A stretch of 64,000 bases of DNA from Porphyrobacter sp. AAP60 (GCF_001296025.1 NZ_LJHV01000002.1:558001-622000), one strand, 5' to 3'; shown: positions 1-8,808, counted from the stretch's first letter. The notes: a model not told the origin generated them from the letters alone. Made by a program: numbers and translations.

Positions 1-54
1 TGAGCGTGTCTAAGCACCGTCCTTTTTTCGGCCCAAGCAAAAAGTGAAGTGCAG

Positions 55-80
55 CCCTTCGACAAGCTCAGGGCGAACGG
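55..80 (+). repeat. Short palindromic repeat, copy 1
   Basis: A 26-bp element with core CTTCGACAAGCTC followed by AGGGCGAACGG lies just before rnr. Two more copies lie at 5122-5147 (inverted) and 5186-5211. Elements of this kind are, to my knowledge, scattered between genes in sphingomonad genomes. It ends 13 bp before the rnr start, so it would lie in the rnr leader. A TGA at positions 1-3 may be the stop of an upstream gene outside the window. Confidence 0.7.
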
Positions 81-93
81 TTAAGGGGTAGAA

Positions 94-2394
94 ATGCCCA
101 AGCCCCCCAAACTCCCGCAAGGGATGCCGACTGCCAAACAGGTACTCGACTTCATCCAGTCCTCCGACACACCTGCTGGCAAGCGCGAGATCGCCAAGGC
201 CTTCGGACTGAAAGGGCAGGAGAAGATCAAGCTCAAGGCCCTGCTCAAGGACATGGCTGAAGATGGCCTGATCGACGGCAAGAAATCCGCGTTTCACCGC
301 ATGGGCGGCGTGCCCAAGGTAACGACCCTCAAGATCGTCGCCATCGAGGATGGCGACCTGATCGCCGAACCTGACAATTGGGATCCGGAAGCCCCCGGCA
401 ACGCGCCGCGCCTCACCATCCGCGAACCGCGTCCCAAGCCTGGCATGAAGCGCCCGCCTGCCTTGAAACGGGGCGACCGTGTGCTGGCGCGAACCGAAGA
501 ACACGAAGAGGGCTGGCGTGCGCACGTCATGAAGAAACTCCCTTCGCGGACCGAAGGACTGATGGGCGTGGTCGAGATCGACAAGGCCGGCAAGGCCTGG
601 CTCGCCCCGGTGGACAAGCGCGTGCGTCAGTCGACACCCATCGCTGACCGCGGCGAGGCCGAAGCAGGCCAGCTGGTGATCGCGGAACGCGTTGGTCGCT
701 CAGAGCGTGCCGGCGTGAAGGTCATCGAAGTGATCGGCGACCCGCTCGCTCCGCGAAGTTTCAGCCTGATTGCCATCGCCAAACACGGCATCCCCGATGT
801 CTTCCCCGAAGAGGTGTTGGAAGAAGCGCCCCGCGCTGCCAAACTCAAGCTCTCCGAAAAGACCCGCGAAGACCTGCGGCATCTGCCGATTGTTGCCATT
901 GATCCTGCCGATGCGCGCGATCACGATGATGCAATCTGGGCCGAGCCGGACGGGCAGGGCGGGTTCAACGCCCTGGTGGCAATCGCCGACGTCAGCTTCT
1001 ACGTCCGCCCCGGCAGCGCGCTCGACCGCGAAGCGAGGAAGCGCGGCAATTCGGTCTATTTCCCCGACCGCGTGGTGCCGATGCTGCCCGAAATCCTGTC
1101 AGCCGATGTCTGCTCGCTGAAAGAAGGCGAAGACCGCGCGGCGATGGCCTGCCACATGCACATCAACGCAGATGGCAAGGTGTCGAGCTTCCGATTTACC
1201 CGTGCACTGGTACGGATCGCGCACAACATCGCCTACGAAGATGCGCAAAAAGCGGTCGATAGTGGCAGCCCGCCAGAATATCTGGCGCATCTCTGGGATG
1301 CATGGAAGGCGCTCTCCACCGCCCGAGATGCGCGTGATCCGCTGGCGCTCGAACTGCCGGAACGCCGTGTGGTGCTCAACGAAAAGGGCGAAATCGCGGA
1401 GATCGCGATCCGCGAACGGTTGGATGCACACCGCGTGGTGGAGGATTTCATGATTGCGGCCAATGTCGCGGCGGCCAAAGCGCTGGAGGCCAAGACCGCC
1501 CCCGTTGTCTATCGCATCCACGAACCGCCAAGCCGCGAGAAGCTGATCGCCTTGCGCGATTACCTTGCGACCATGGGCAAGAAGCTGGCGCTGGGTCAGG
1601 TGGTGACGCCGGGCCTGTTCAACCGGATGCTGAAGGATGTCACAGACGAGGCGGAAAAGGCGCTGGTGATGGAGGCAGTCCTACGCAGCCAGACGCAGGC
1701 CTATTACGGCCCGGCCAATGCGGGGCATTTCGGCCTGAGCCTCGGCTCCTACGCTCACTTCACCTCGCCGATCCGCCGTTATTCCGATCTTCTGGTGCAT
1801 CGCGCCCTGGTCGATGCCTACAAGCTGGAACAGCCCGCCCCGCCGGGATCCTTGCCCCCGACAAGCGGCCTGTCAGATCGCGACCGCGCCTCCCTCCAGC
1901 AGGTTAGTGACGCCATCAGCCAGACTGAACGCCGTGCAATGGAGGCTGAACGCGACACCATAGATCGTTACGTTGCCGCATGGCTTTCGGCCCGCGTGGG
2001 CGAGGTGTTCGATACCCGCATCACGGGTGTGCAGAGCTTCGGATTTTTTGCCACTATCGTAGGGCTGGGCGGGGATGGGCTGGTGCCGATTTCCACGCTT
2101 GGTAACGAATATTTCCGGCATGACGAAGCAGCACAGGCACTGGTCGGAGTGGATAGCGGCACAAGCTATGCCAGCGGTGACCGGCTGAAGCTGAAACTGG
2201 GCGAGGCCAATCCGTTGACCGGCGCTCTCAAGTTTGTGCTGCCCGAAGCGGACGCGGGCGCAATCGAACCACGCGGCACAAGGCAGGATGATCGGCGCCG
2301 CAGCGCAGGCGGTCCTCCGAAAAAGGCGGGCAAATTTGTCGTGGGCAAGCGCGGGCGGCCGGGCAACATCCGCCATCAGGGCCGCAAGAAATAG
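94..2394 (+). CDS. rnr: Ribonuclease R (3'-5' exoribonuclease)
   Basis: The 766-residue protein is a hydrolytic 3'-5' exoribonuclease of the RNB family, acting in the cytoplasm on structured RNA, rRNA fragments and tmRNA-tagged messages. An N-terminal winged-helix-like region (about 10-65) precedes cold-shock-like RNA-binding segments. The RNB catalytic domain begins near residue 265 and shows the metal-binding motif AIDPADARDHDDAIW. A C-terminal S1 domain follows (about 630-715, with SFGFFATIVGLGGDGLVPIS). The protein ends in a basic tail rich in Arg, Lys and Gly, as is common in RNase R. Length fits the family. The ATG follows a purine-rich stretch (AAGGGG) at a usable distance. It is monocistronic in appearance: a convergent uspA gene ends 15 bp downstream. 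Confidence 0.96.
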   Translation: MPKPPKLPQGMPTAKQVLDFIQSSDTPAGKREIAKAFGLKGQEKIKLKALLKDMAEDGLIDGKKSAFHRMGGVPKVTTLKIVAIEDGDLIAEPDNWDPEAPGNAPRLTIREPRPKPGMKRPPALKRGDRVLARTEEHEEGWRAHVMKKLPSRTEGLMGVVEIDKAGKAWLAPVDKRVRQSTPIADRGEAEAGQLVIAERVGRSERAGVKVIEVIGDPLAPRSFSLIAIAKHGIPDVFPEEVLEEAPRAAKLKLSEKTREDLRHLPIVAIDPADARDHDDAIWAEPDGQGGFNALVAIADVSFYVRPGSALDREARKRGNSVYFPDRVVPMLPEILSADVCSLKEGEDRAAMACHMHINADGKVSSFRFTRALVRIAHNIAYEDAQKAVDSGSPPEYLAHLWDAWKALSTARDARDPLALELPERRVVLNEKGEIAEIAIRERLDAHRVVEDFMIAANVAAAKALEAKTAPVVYRIHEPPSREKLIALRDYLATMGKKLALGQVVTPGLFNRMLKDVTDEAEKALVMEAVLRSQTQAYYGPANAGHFGLSLGSYAHFTSPIRRYSDLLVHRALVDAYKLEQPAPPGSLPPTSGLSDRDRASLQQVSDAISQTERRAMEAERDTIDRYVAAWLSARVGEVFDTRITGVQSFGFFATIVGLGGDGLVPISTLGNEYFRHDEAAQALVGVDSGTSYASGDRLKLKLGEANPLTGALKFVLPEADAGAIEPRGTRQDDRRRSAGGPPKKAGKFVVGKRGRPGNIRHQGRKK

Positions 2395-2406
2395 CGGCCC
2401 GGCCGC
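2394..2406. terminator. Possible small bidirectional terminator hairpin
   Basis: GCGGC-CCG-GCCGC forms a 5-6 bp GC hairpin in the 15-bp gap between the convergent rnr and uspA genes. It is followed by ATTT on the plus strand and TATTTC on the minus strand. Its position suits a shared terminator, but the stem is short and the U tracts are weak. Confidence 0.35.
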
Positions 2407-2409
2407 ATT

Positions 2410-2862
2410 TCAGACTTGGTGGTCGCTCTTGGCCTCGTCGTAATCGCCGGGGATGATGTAGAGCGGGCAGGGGAGGGATCCGGCTGCTGCCGAGAAATGT
2501 GTCACCAGCGGGCCGGGCGCTGTGCCTTTCGCTGCTCCCAGCACCAGTGCGGCAACTTCCGGATGCTCGGCAAGAAATTCGCCGACGATTTTCTGCCCTT
2601 GGCCAATGGCAACAGAAATGGTCGGCATGATCCCGCTTTCCGCGAGCAGATTGCCGGCGACTCCGTGAGCGAGCATTTCGGCCCTGTCATGCGCCTCGGC
2701 CTCGATCGTCGCCTGCACCGCACCGAATGCGCTGAAGTTCTGCTGTGGAACCAGTGCAAGCAGATGCACTGCACCGCCAACAGCAACGGCCCGGCGCGCG
2801 GCGTAACGCAGGGCGGCTGTGGCCTCTTCACTTTCGTCGATAATGACAAGAAATGTGCGCAT
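2410..2862 (-). CDS. Universal stress protein, UspA family
   Basis: A 150-residue single-domain Usp protein. The N-terminus [21 protein letters not shown] matches the family's first beta strand, the Asp and the following helix. The C-terminal half has [11 protein letters not shown] followed by [11 protein letters not shown], resembling the nucleotide-binding G-x2-G-x9-G-S/T region in degenerate form. Such cytoplasmic proteins are induced by stress and starvation; the exact role here is unknown. It is divergent from pdhC, with 150 bp between the start codons that must hold both promoters. A long open frame on the other strand runs through this gene in phase with pdhC but is not a credible extension. 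Confidence 0.85.
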   Translation of the reverse strand: MRTFLVIIDESEEATAALRYAARRAVAVGGAVHLLALVPQQNFSAFGAVQATIEAEAHDRAEMLAHGVAGNLLAESGIMPTISVAIGQGQKIVGEFLAEHPEVAALVLGAAKGTAPGPLVTHFSAAAGSLPCPLYIIPGDYDEAKSDHQV

Positions 2863-3012
2863 GTTTCACGGCCCCGTTGCGTGCGCGGGTATCAATGCAT
2901 TCGTATGGATTGGCAAGTCCCCCGCCAATCCACCCCATTCTGGCACTTGCCCGACGCTAGGGAATTGGCCAGAGAACGCCGCAAGGATCGATTACAGGAG
3001 TTTCAGCGGATC

Positions 3013-4452
3013 ATGGCCTTGGACATCAAGATGCCCGCCCTTTCACCGACCATGGAAGAAGGCACGCTGGCGCGCTGGCTGGTGAAGGTGGGAGATACGG
3101 TTTCTTCCGGCGACATCATGGCCGAGATCGAGACTGACAAGGCGACAATGGAATTCGAAGCGGTTGACGAAGGCGTGATCAGCGAAATCCTCGTCGAAGC
3201 GGGGGCTGAAAACGTCAAGGTAGGCGCAGTGATTGCGCGGCTGACGGTTGAAGGCGAGGAAGCGGCGCCTGCGCCAACTCCGGCTGCGGCCAAGGAAGCG
3301 GACACTGCCCCTTCAAAGAGCGCACCTGCCGCAGCGCCTGCGACCGATGGGCCTGCCGCAACCCCGACCGCGCGCAAGCTGGCTGAACAGTCCGGCGTCG
3401 ATCTCGCAAGCCTCACCGGCACCGGCCCCAAGGGAAAAATCACCAAGGAAGATGTCGAGGCGGCTATTGCCAAGAGCGGCGGTTCGCCCGCTGCGGCACC
3501 TGCGCCTACTCCGACTCCAGCGCCCGCCCCTACAGCGTCGGGCGAACGCATTATTGCCTCGCCGCTGGCCAAGCGGATCGCGGCGGACAAGGGCATCGAT
3601 CTGGCGCAAGTGAAGGGCAGCGGCCCCAATGGCCGGATCGTCAAGGAAGACGTGGAGAACTTCACCCCGCCGAAGGCCGCAGCGTCGAGCGACAAGCCGG
3701 AGAGCGCATCTGCCCCGGCACCGGCCCCCAGCCCCAAACCCCAGCCCGAAGTCGAAGGCGGCGCGCCCTATGCCGAGGAAAAGCTGTCGGGCGTCCGCAA
3801 GGTCATCGCCCGCCGCCTGACCGAGAGCAAGCAGACCGTCCCGCACTTCTACCTCACCATCGACATCCGGCTCGATCCGCTGCTGGAACTGCGCGCGCAG
3901 TTGAACAAGTCGCTGGAGCCGGACGGCGTGAAGCTGTCGGTCAATGATCTGCTGATCAAGGCGCTCGCCCGCGCACTGATCCGCGTGCCGCAGTGCAATG
4001 TCAGCTATCACGGCGACACTTTGCGCCGGTACGAACGCGCCGATGTGTCGGTGGCGGTGGCCGCGCCTTCTGGCCTGATCACGCCGGTCATCACCCACGC
4101 CGACACCAAAGGCCTCGCCGCGATCTCGACCGAGATGAAGACGCTCGCGGGCAAGGCGCGGGATGGCAAGCTGATGCCGCACGAATATCAGGGCGGCACG
4201 GCGAGCCTGTCGAACCTTGGCATGTTCGGGATCAAACAGTTCGACGCGGTGATCAACCCGCCGCAGGGTATGATCCTCGCGGTCGGGGCGGGCCAGCAAG
4301 CGCCCTATGTGGTCGATGGTGAGATCAAGGTTGCGACCGTGCTCCATGCCAGCGGCAGCTTCGACCACCGCGCTATTGATGGCGCGGACGGCGCGCAGCT
4401 GATGGAGGCGATCAAGCAGCTGTGCGAGAACCCGATGGGGCTGGTGGTGTGA
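3013..4452 (+). CDS. pdhC: Pyruvate dehydrogenase E2, dihydrolipoamide acetyltransferase, with two E3-binding domains
   Basis: E2 moves the acetyl group from E1-bound lipoamide to CoA and forms the core of the cytoplasmic complex. The 479-residue protein has an N-terminal lipoyl domain (about 1-78) with lipoylated Lys43 in ETDKATMEF, an Ala/Pro linker, a peripheral subunit-binding domain (117-152), a second Ala/Pro linker, a second such domain (182-217), a third linker, and the catalytic domain (about 245-479) with the active-site signature [10 protein letters not shown]. One E3-binding domain is the rule, so the second is unusual. The ATG at 3013 follows CAGGAG and gives the conserved start [17 protein letters not shown]; the frame upstream is open but antisense to uspA. 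It is the first gene of a run leading to lpd. E1 genes lie at 40-43 kb. Confidence 0.96.
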   Translation: MALDIKMPALSPTMEEGTLARWLVKVGDTVSSGDIMAEIETDKATMEFEAVDEGVISEILVEAGAENVKVGAVIARLTVEGEEAAPAPTPAAAKEADTAPSKSAPAAAPATDGPAATPTARKLAEQSGVDLASLTGTGPKGKITKEDVEAAIAKSGGSPAAAPAPTPTPAPAPTASGERIIASPLAKRIAADKGIDLAQVKGSGPNGRIVKEDVENFTPPKAAASSDKPESASAPAPAPSPKPQPEVEGGAPYAEEKLSGVRKVIARRLTESKQTVPHFYLTIDIRLDPLLELRAQLNKSLEPDGVKLSVNDLLIKALARALIRVPQCNVSYHGDTLRRYERADVSVAVAAPSGLITPVITHADTKGLAAISTEMKTLAGKARDGKLMPHEYQGGTASLSNLGMFGIKQFDAVINPPQGMILAVGAGQQAPYVVDGEIKVATVLHASGSFDHRAIDGADGAQLMEAIKQLCENPMGLVV

Positions 4453-4748
4453 GCACAACCGAAGCCAAGGCCATGCCGGGCGGAGCAACCGGACTTTATC
4501 TGTTCTTGCTCGGCAGCGCCTCGGTGTTTCTATCGGCGGTCATTCTGGTTCTGTCCGGCTCAAGCGCTGCGCGGGTCGGTACAGGGGCTTGGTTGATTCC
4601 CGCTTGGGGCTTAGCCGCAATCAGATTGGCGTTTGGTCTGAGGCGGCCACGCGGACCGCTCGTGAAATGGGCGTCACGCATTTGGTTAGCGATTGGCGCC
4701 CTTGGTCTGCTGATGGTCACCTTCGGATCAAGATTGCAGTTCTCATGA
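4449..4748 (+). CDS. Small integral membrane protein of unknown function
   Basis: A GTG at 4449 overlaps the pdhC stop (GTGA) and opens a 99-residue frame; its own stop overlaps the next start (ATGA). That coupling at both ends is the main support for it being real. It has three hydrophobic stretches (about residues 12-36, 42-57 and 66-92) separated by Arg-rich loops, so it is probably an inner-membrane protein. I do not recognise a family. It sits between pdhC and an acyl-CoA thioesterase, which says little about its job. Starts further upstream would lie inside pdhC. Confidence 0.6.
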   Translation: MSTTEAKAMPGGATGLYLFLLGSASVFLSAVILVLSGSSAARVGTGAWLIPAWGLAAIRLAFGLRRPRGPLVKWASRIWLAIGALGLLMVTFGSRLQFS

Positions 4749-5134
4749 CTGACCGCTCCCCCCAAATCCGCGTCACAGCCATGCCGGCCGATACCAACCC
4801 CTATGGCGGGGTGTTCGGCGGGTGGCTGATGGCGCAGATGGCGCTGGGCGCTGGCTCCCTCGCAAGCCGCGTAGGGCAGGGCAAGGCGGTGGTGGTGTCC
4901 GCAACCGACTTTGCTTTTCCGGGCGCGATGGCGGTGGGCGACGAACTCAGCGTCTATGCCGATGTCATCGCAACCGGCACCACCTCGCTCACCATCGCCG
5001 CCGAGGCCATCGCGCGGGAACGCAACGGCGAGGCCACCACCAAGGTTGCCCAAGGCACCTTCAAATTCGTGCTGATCGGTGAGGATAATCGTCCGCGGGC
5101 GATTGCACAAACACTCCAAACCCGTTCGGGCTGA
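4745..5134 (+). CDS. Acyl-CoA thioesterase, hotdog fold (YciA-like)
   Basis: This 129-residue single-hotdog protein hydrolyses acyl-CoA thioesters to free acid and CoA. The family signature is visible near the N-terminus: DTNPYGGVFGGWLMAQM, followed by VSATDFAFPGAMAVGDELSVYADV and a C-terminal GTFKFVLIGEDNRPRAI. Length and motifs match YciA-type thioesterases. The ATG at 4745 overlaps the preceding stop (ATGA), so translation is probably coupled. Its last codons and its TGA stop lie inside an inverted copy of the sphingomonad palindromic repeat. Placement in the pdhC-lpd run, next to the producer of acetyl-CoA, suggests control of short acyl-CoA pools, but this is inference. Confidence 0.85.
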   Translation: MTDRSPQIRVTAMPADTNPYGGVFGGWLMAQMALGAGSLASRVGQGKAVVVSATDFAFPGAMAVGDELSVYADVIATGTTSLTIAAEAIARERNGEATTKVAQGTFKFVLIGEDNRPRAIAQTLQTRSG

Positions 5135-5211
5135 GCTTGTCGAAGCCTTGTCCTTACTTTTTGCGATGGCGCAGAAGCAGGACAGCCCTTCGACAAGCTC
5201 GGGGCGAACGG
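5122..5211. repeat. Inverted pair of palindromic repeats before lpd
   Basis: One copy lies in inverse orientation at 5122-5147 and one in direct orientation at 5186-5211. Both share CTTCGACAAGCTC and CGAACGG with copy 1 at 55-80. The arms are near-complementary with a loop of about 38 nt, so the RNA could form a large hairpin between the thioesterase and lpd. The inverted copy supplies the stop codon of the thioesterase gene. The pair may act as an mRNA-stabilising or attenuating structure in the operon. Confidence 0.75.
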
Positions 5212-5234
5212 AGATAGAATGACGGGAAACTGCA

Positions 5235-6644
5235 ATGGCTAATGAATATGACGTAATCGTGCTCGGTTCCGGCCCCGGCGGCTATGTCGCGGCGATTCGC
5301 TGCGCGCAGCTGGGGCTGAAGACCGCTATCGTGGAACGCGAAAACCTCGGCGGCATCTGCCTCAACTGGGGCTGTATCCCGACAAAGGCGATGCTGCGCT
5401 CGGCCGAAATCTTCCACTACATGCAGAACGCCAAGGATTACGGCCTGGTGGCGCAGGGGATCGAGGCCGACCTTGCCGCTATCGTCAAGCGCAGCCGCGG
5501 CGTGGCCAAGCAGCTCAATCAGGGCATCGGACACCTGATGAAGAAGAACAAGATCACCGTCCACATGGGCGAGGGCAAGCTGACCGGCGCGAACAGTCTC
5601 ACCGTGAGGGGCGAAAAGGGCGAGGAAGCCCTGACCGCCAAGCACATCATCGTCGCCACCGGAGCCCGCGCCCGCGACCTGCCCTTCGCCAAGGCCGACG
5701 GCAAGCGCGTGTGGACCTATCGCCATGCCATGACCCCCACCGAACTGCCCGAAAAGCTGCTGGTCATCGGATCAGGCGCGATCGGGATCGAATTCGCCAG
5801 CTTCTACAATGACCTTGGCACCGAAGTTACCGTCGTCGAGATGCTCGACCGGATCGTGCCGGTGGAAGATGCCGATGTCTCGACCTTCCTCGAAAAGTCG
5901 CTGCGCAAGCAGGGCATTGCGATCATGACCGGAGCGGGTGTCGAGGATGTGAAGGTCAGCGACAAAGGCATCACCGCAACGATCAAAGACAAGAGCGGCA
6001 AATCGGCAGCAAGCGATTTCACCCATGTCATTGTCGCGATCGGCATTGTGCCGAACACCGAGAACATCGGGATCGAAAAGCTCGCCGAGATGGAGCGCGG
6101 CTTCATCCAGATCGATCCCTATGGGCGCACCAAAACCAAAGGCCTGTGGGCCATCGGCGACTGCACCCCCGGCCCATGGCTGGCACACAAGGCGAGCCAC
6201 GAGGGCGTCACCTGCGCTGAAGCCATCGCACAGGAACTGGGTAACAAGGATGTCCACCCGCACCCGCTCAACCGCAACAACATTCCCGGGTGCACCTATT
6301 GCCACCCGCAGATCGCCAGTGTCGGCCTGACCGAAGCAAAGGCGAAAGAAGCCGGCTACGAGCTCAAGGTTGGCAACTTCCCCTTCATCGGCAACGGCAA
6401 GGCGATTGCGCTGGGCGAAGCGGAAGGGTTCATCAAGACCGTGTTCGACGCGAAGACCGGCGAATTGCTGGGCGCGCACATGGTCGGCGCGGAAGTGACC
6501 GAGCTGATTCAGGGCTATACCGTCGGCAAGACGCTCGAAACCACCGAGGCGGAACTGATGATGACCGTCTTCCCGCACCCCACGCTGAGCGAAATGATGC
6601 ACGAAAGCGTGCTCGATGCCTATGGCCGGGCGCTGCACTTCTGA
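5235..6644 (+). CDS. lpdA: Dihydrolipoyl dehydrogenase (E3)
   Basis: The flavoprotein reoxidises dihydrolipoamide on E2 with NAD+. The 469-residue protein starts with the FAD-binding fingerprint VLGSGPGGYVAAIRCAQLG. It carries the redox disulfide in GGICLNWGCIPTKAML, the NAD-binding GSGAIGIEF segment in the middle, the second FAD contact AIGDCT, and the dimer-interface His-Glu pair in HPHPTLSEMMHE near the C-terminus. Length is typical. It follows the repeat pair and lies in the same direction as pdhC, as expected for the E3 of pyruvate dehydrogenase, though E3 is usually shared with other 2-oxoacid dehydrogenases. Confidence 0.96.
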   Translation: MANEYDVIVLGSGPGGYVAAIRCAQLGLKTAIVERENLGGICLNWGCIPTKAMLRSAEIFHYMQNAKDYGLVAQGIEADLAAIVKRSRGVAKQLNQGIGHLMKKNKITVHMGEGKLTGANSLTVRGEKGEEALTAKHIIVATGARARDLPFAKADGKRVWTYRHAMTPTELPEKLLVIGSGAIGIEFASFYNDLGTEVTVVEMLDRIVPVEDADVSTFLEKSLRKQGIAIMTGAGVEDVKVSDKGITATIKDKSGKSAASDFTHVIVAIGIVPNTENIGIEKLAEMERGFIQIDPYGRTKTKGLWAIGDCTPGPWLAHKASHEGVTCAEAIAQELGNKDVHPHPLNRNNIPGCTYCHPQIASVGLTEAKAKEAGYELKVGNFPFIGNGKAIALGEAEGFIKTVFDAKTGELLGAHMVGAEVTELIQGYTVGKTLETTEAELMMTVFPHPTLSEMMHESVLDAYGRALHF

Positions 6645-6655
6645 AGGAACACAGC

Positions 6656-7510
6656 ATGACACAGGCAGCACCCGAGGCGCTCAAGGGCGAAGACTGGGCG
6701 GGCGATATGGGCGCGCGCTGGCTGGCCAGTCTTGACCGGTTCGAGGGCATGATCGCACCCATCGGCGCAGCTTTGCTGGCGCGAGCGGATTACAAGCCGG
6801 GCGAAAGGGTGCTTGATCTGGGCTGCGGCGGCGGAGCGACTACGCTTGCCATTGCTGAAGCGGTGGGGCCGGAGGGCGCAGCGGTCGGTCTCGATGTCGC
6901 GCCCATGCTCGTCGAGCGGGCCACAGAGCGTGCCGCCGCAACGGGCAGTGCCGCGCGCTTCGTCTGCGCCGATGCGGCCACCGCGACACTCGACGAACCG
7001 CCGTTTGACCGGTTGTTCTCGCGTTTTGGATCAATGTTCTTTGAAGCGCCCGTCCCAGCCTTCAACAACCTGCGCGCGATGCTCAAACCCGGTGCGCGGA
7101 TCGATCTCGCCGTGTGGGCCAACCCGCGCGACAATCTGTGGATGATGGAAATGATGGGCGTCGTGCGCCAGCACATCGAAATTCCGCCTGCCGTCCCGCG
7201 CGCGCCAGGGCCATTCGCGTTCGAGGATCTGACCTACCTTGAAGAGGTGCTGGCAGCTGCAGGCTTTTCAGCCATGACAGTTACACCTTACGAAGGCGAA
7301 CAGCCTGTCGGCGGGCCCAATGCCAGCCCGGCCGAAGCGACGGATTTCGTGCTCGGATCCATGGCCGCCGGACGTTTGCTGGAGGAGCACGGTCCAGCGG
7401 TCCGCGATGCAGCAAAGGCAGATCTTCTCGCTCTGTTCAATCGCCATCACCGCGAAGGCGAAGGCGTGATGCTGCAAGCAAAGGCGTGGTTGGTGACAGT
7501 GCGGGCTTAA
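6656..7510 (+). CDS. Class I SAM-dependent methyltransferase
   Basis: A 284-residue protein with the Rossmann-type AdoMet-binding fold: motif I is VLDLGCGGGATTLAIAEAVG (about residues 52-71), followed by GLDVAPMLVERA and CADAATATL. It resembles the UbiE/Methyltransf_11 class, but the substrate cannot be read from sequence. The ATG at 6656 follows AAGGAAC ten bases downstream of the lpd stop, so it is probably cotranscribed with lpd. The downstream neighbour is a tRNA-Ser gene on the opposite strand. Confidence 0.8.
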   Translation: MTQAAPEALKGEDWAGDMGARWLASLDRFEGMIAPIGAALLARADYKPGERVLDLGCGGGATTLAIAEAVGPEGAAVGLDVAPMLVERATERAAATGSAARFVCADAATATLDEPPFDRLFSRFGSMFFEAPVPAFNNLRAMLKPGARIDLAVWANPRDNLWMMEMMGVVRQHIEIPPAVPRAPGPFAFEDLTYLEEVLAAAGFSAMTVTPYEGEQPVGGPNASPAEATDFVLGSMAAGRLLEEHGPAVRDAAKADLLALFNRHHREGEGVMLQAKAWLVTVRA

Positions 7511-7521
7511 GCTGGGACGCT

Positions 7522-7611
7522 TGGCGGACAGGGTGGGATTCGAACCCACGGTAGGCTTGCACCTACGGCGGTTTTCAAGACCGCTGCCTTAAACCACTCG
7601 GCCACCTGTCC
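7522..7611 (-). tRNA. tRNA-Ser (anticodon UGA), CCA encoded
   Basis: On the minus strand the gene begins GGACAGGTGGCCGAGTGG and ends CCTGTCCGCCA. The acceptor arms GGACAGG and CCTGTCC pair perfectly, the anticodon loop reads CTTGAAA giving UGA, the T arm contains GGTTCGAATCC, and a long variable arm gives 90 nt in total, as expected for serine tRNA. The 3' CCA is encoded. Confidence 0.96.
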
Positions 7612-7684
7612 GCTGCGCGCCGCTCTTTAGCCAGAGTTTTACCGCGAGTCACCACACTTCGGTTGTTGGGAATTCATCCAAGGT

Positions 7685-8755
7685 ATGACATCCCAAGGCA
7701 TGATGATTCCCCGCACCCTATCTGCCGCTATTCTGGTTTCGCTTGTATTTTCCATCGCCGGTGCATCTCCTGCCATGGCCCCGGCTGCCGCGCAGGTTGC
7801 ATCGGGTGACAATTTGTCATTCGACGCATACCTCGAGCTGCTGAAGGCGCGCGCGCTTGGCGAGGGTGTGAGTGCGGCAACGGTGGAACGGATGACAGCG
7901 GGGCTGACCCCGAACACCCGCGTCATTCAGCTTGACCAGAGCCAACCCGGCAGCGCCACCACGCGCGGCTATCCGTCAATGTCGAACTACATTGCAACCC
8001 ATGTCGATGCGGCGCGGATCGGCGGCGGGCGATCGGTCTATGCCCAGCATCGCGATCAACTGGCCCGGATCGAGCGTGAATATGGCGTGCCGGGGCAAGT
8101 GGTCATCGCGATTTTCGGGCATGAAACCAGCTATGGCCGGGTAAAGGGCAATTTTGATCTGTCTCGCAGTCTGGCAACCTTGGCGTGGGAAGGGCGGCGG
8201 CGTGAATTGTTTGCGGGCGAATTCATCGCGCTGATGAAAGTCGCAGACAAAGGCTACCCGCGCTCGCAGCTTGTCGGCAGCTATGCCGGCGCCTTCGGCA
8301 ATCCGCAATTTCTACCCAGCGTATACCTGCGCCTGGCAACCGACGGGGATGGAGACGGGCGCGCCGATATTTTCAACAATCGTGCCGATACCTTCGCATC
8401 GATCGCGAACTATTTCCGCGACGCAGGGTGGCGCGCAGGCCAACCGTGGGGTGTGCGAGCGGCGGTACCATCCGGCTTTGATGTGACCGCATACCGCACC
8501 CGGTTAGTCTCTCCCGTATGCCCGCGGGTGCATGAACGTCTCAGCCGCTGGATGACTGTGGCCGAATGGCGCGCGGTTGGCGTGGTTGCGCAAGGCGGGC
8601 TTGCCGATGACGTCATGGTGTCACTGTTCCAGCCCGATGGCCCCGGCATGCCAGCGTGGCTGCTGACTGGAAATTACCGCGCAATCCTCGAATATAACTG
8701 TTCGAGCTATTACGCCATGAGCGTGGGTCTGTTGGCTGACGAAATCGTGAACTGA
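7685..8755 (+). CDS. Lytic murein transglycosylase, MltB family
   Basis: A secreted enzyme that cleaves the MurNAc-GlcNAc bond of peptidoglycan with formation of 1,6-anhydroMurNAc. The 356-residue protein has an N-terminal signal peptide (hydrophobic core about 11-27, Ala-rich cleavage region). The catalytic Glu is E147 in IFGHETSYG, and the substrate-site segment YAGAFGNPQFLPSVY (about 200-214) matches MltB. The calcium-loop-like DGDGDGRADIF (about 220-230) corresponds to the EF-hand-like loop of MltB. No lipobox is evident, so it is probably soluble periplasmic rather than a lipoprotein. An in-frame ATG a few codons later is an alternative start. It precedes a D-Ala-D-Ala carboxypeptidase gene. 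Confidence 0.9.
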   Translation: MTSQGMMIPRTLSAAILVSLVFSIAGASPAMAPAAAQVASGDNLSFDAYLELLKARALGEGVSAATVERMTAGLTPNTRVIQLDQSQPGSATTRGYPSMSNYIATHVDAARIGGGRSVYAQHRDQLARIEREYGVPGQVVIAIFGHETSYGRVKGNFDLSRSLATLAWEGRRRELFAGEFIALMKVADKGYPRSQLVGSYAGAFGNPQFLPSVYLRLATDGDGDGRADIFNNRADTFASIANYFRDAGWRAGQPWGVRAAVPSGFDVTAYRTRLVSPVCPRVHERLSRWMTVAEWRAVGVVAQGGLADDVMVSLFQPDGPGMPAWLLTGNYRAILEYNCSSYYAMSVGLLADEIVN

Positions 8756-8808
8756 TCCGCGCCGGTCCCTCGCCAAGCGGCTGACCCGCCAGTATAGCCT
8801 TCGCCATA

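Noticed and set aside
2416-3012. N-terminal extension of pdhC giving a 678-residue protein
   Set aside because: It is antisense to the universal stress gene, and E2 proteins begin at the lipoyl domain; the ATG at 3013 has its own ribosome site.
3013-4452. Frameshift or fusion of two E2 genes as the source of two E3-binding domains
   Set aside because: The frame is continuous, with one lipoyl and one catalytic domain and matching Ala/Pro linkers, so it is a true domain insertion or duplication.
3313-4488. 391-residue open frame on the minus strand opposite pdhC
   Set aside because: It is a GC-rich shadow of pdhC, rich in Arg and Gly, with no family resemblance.
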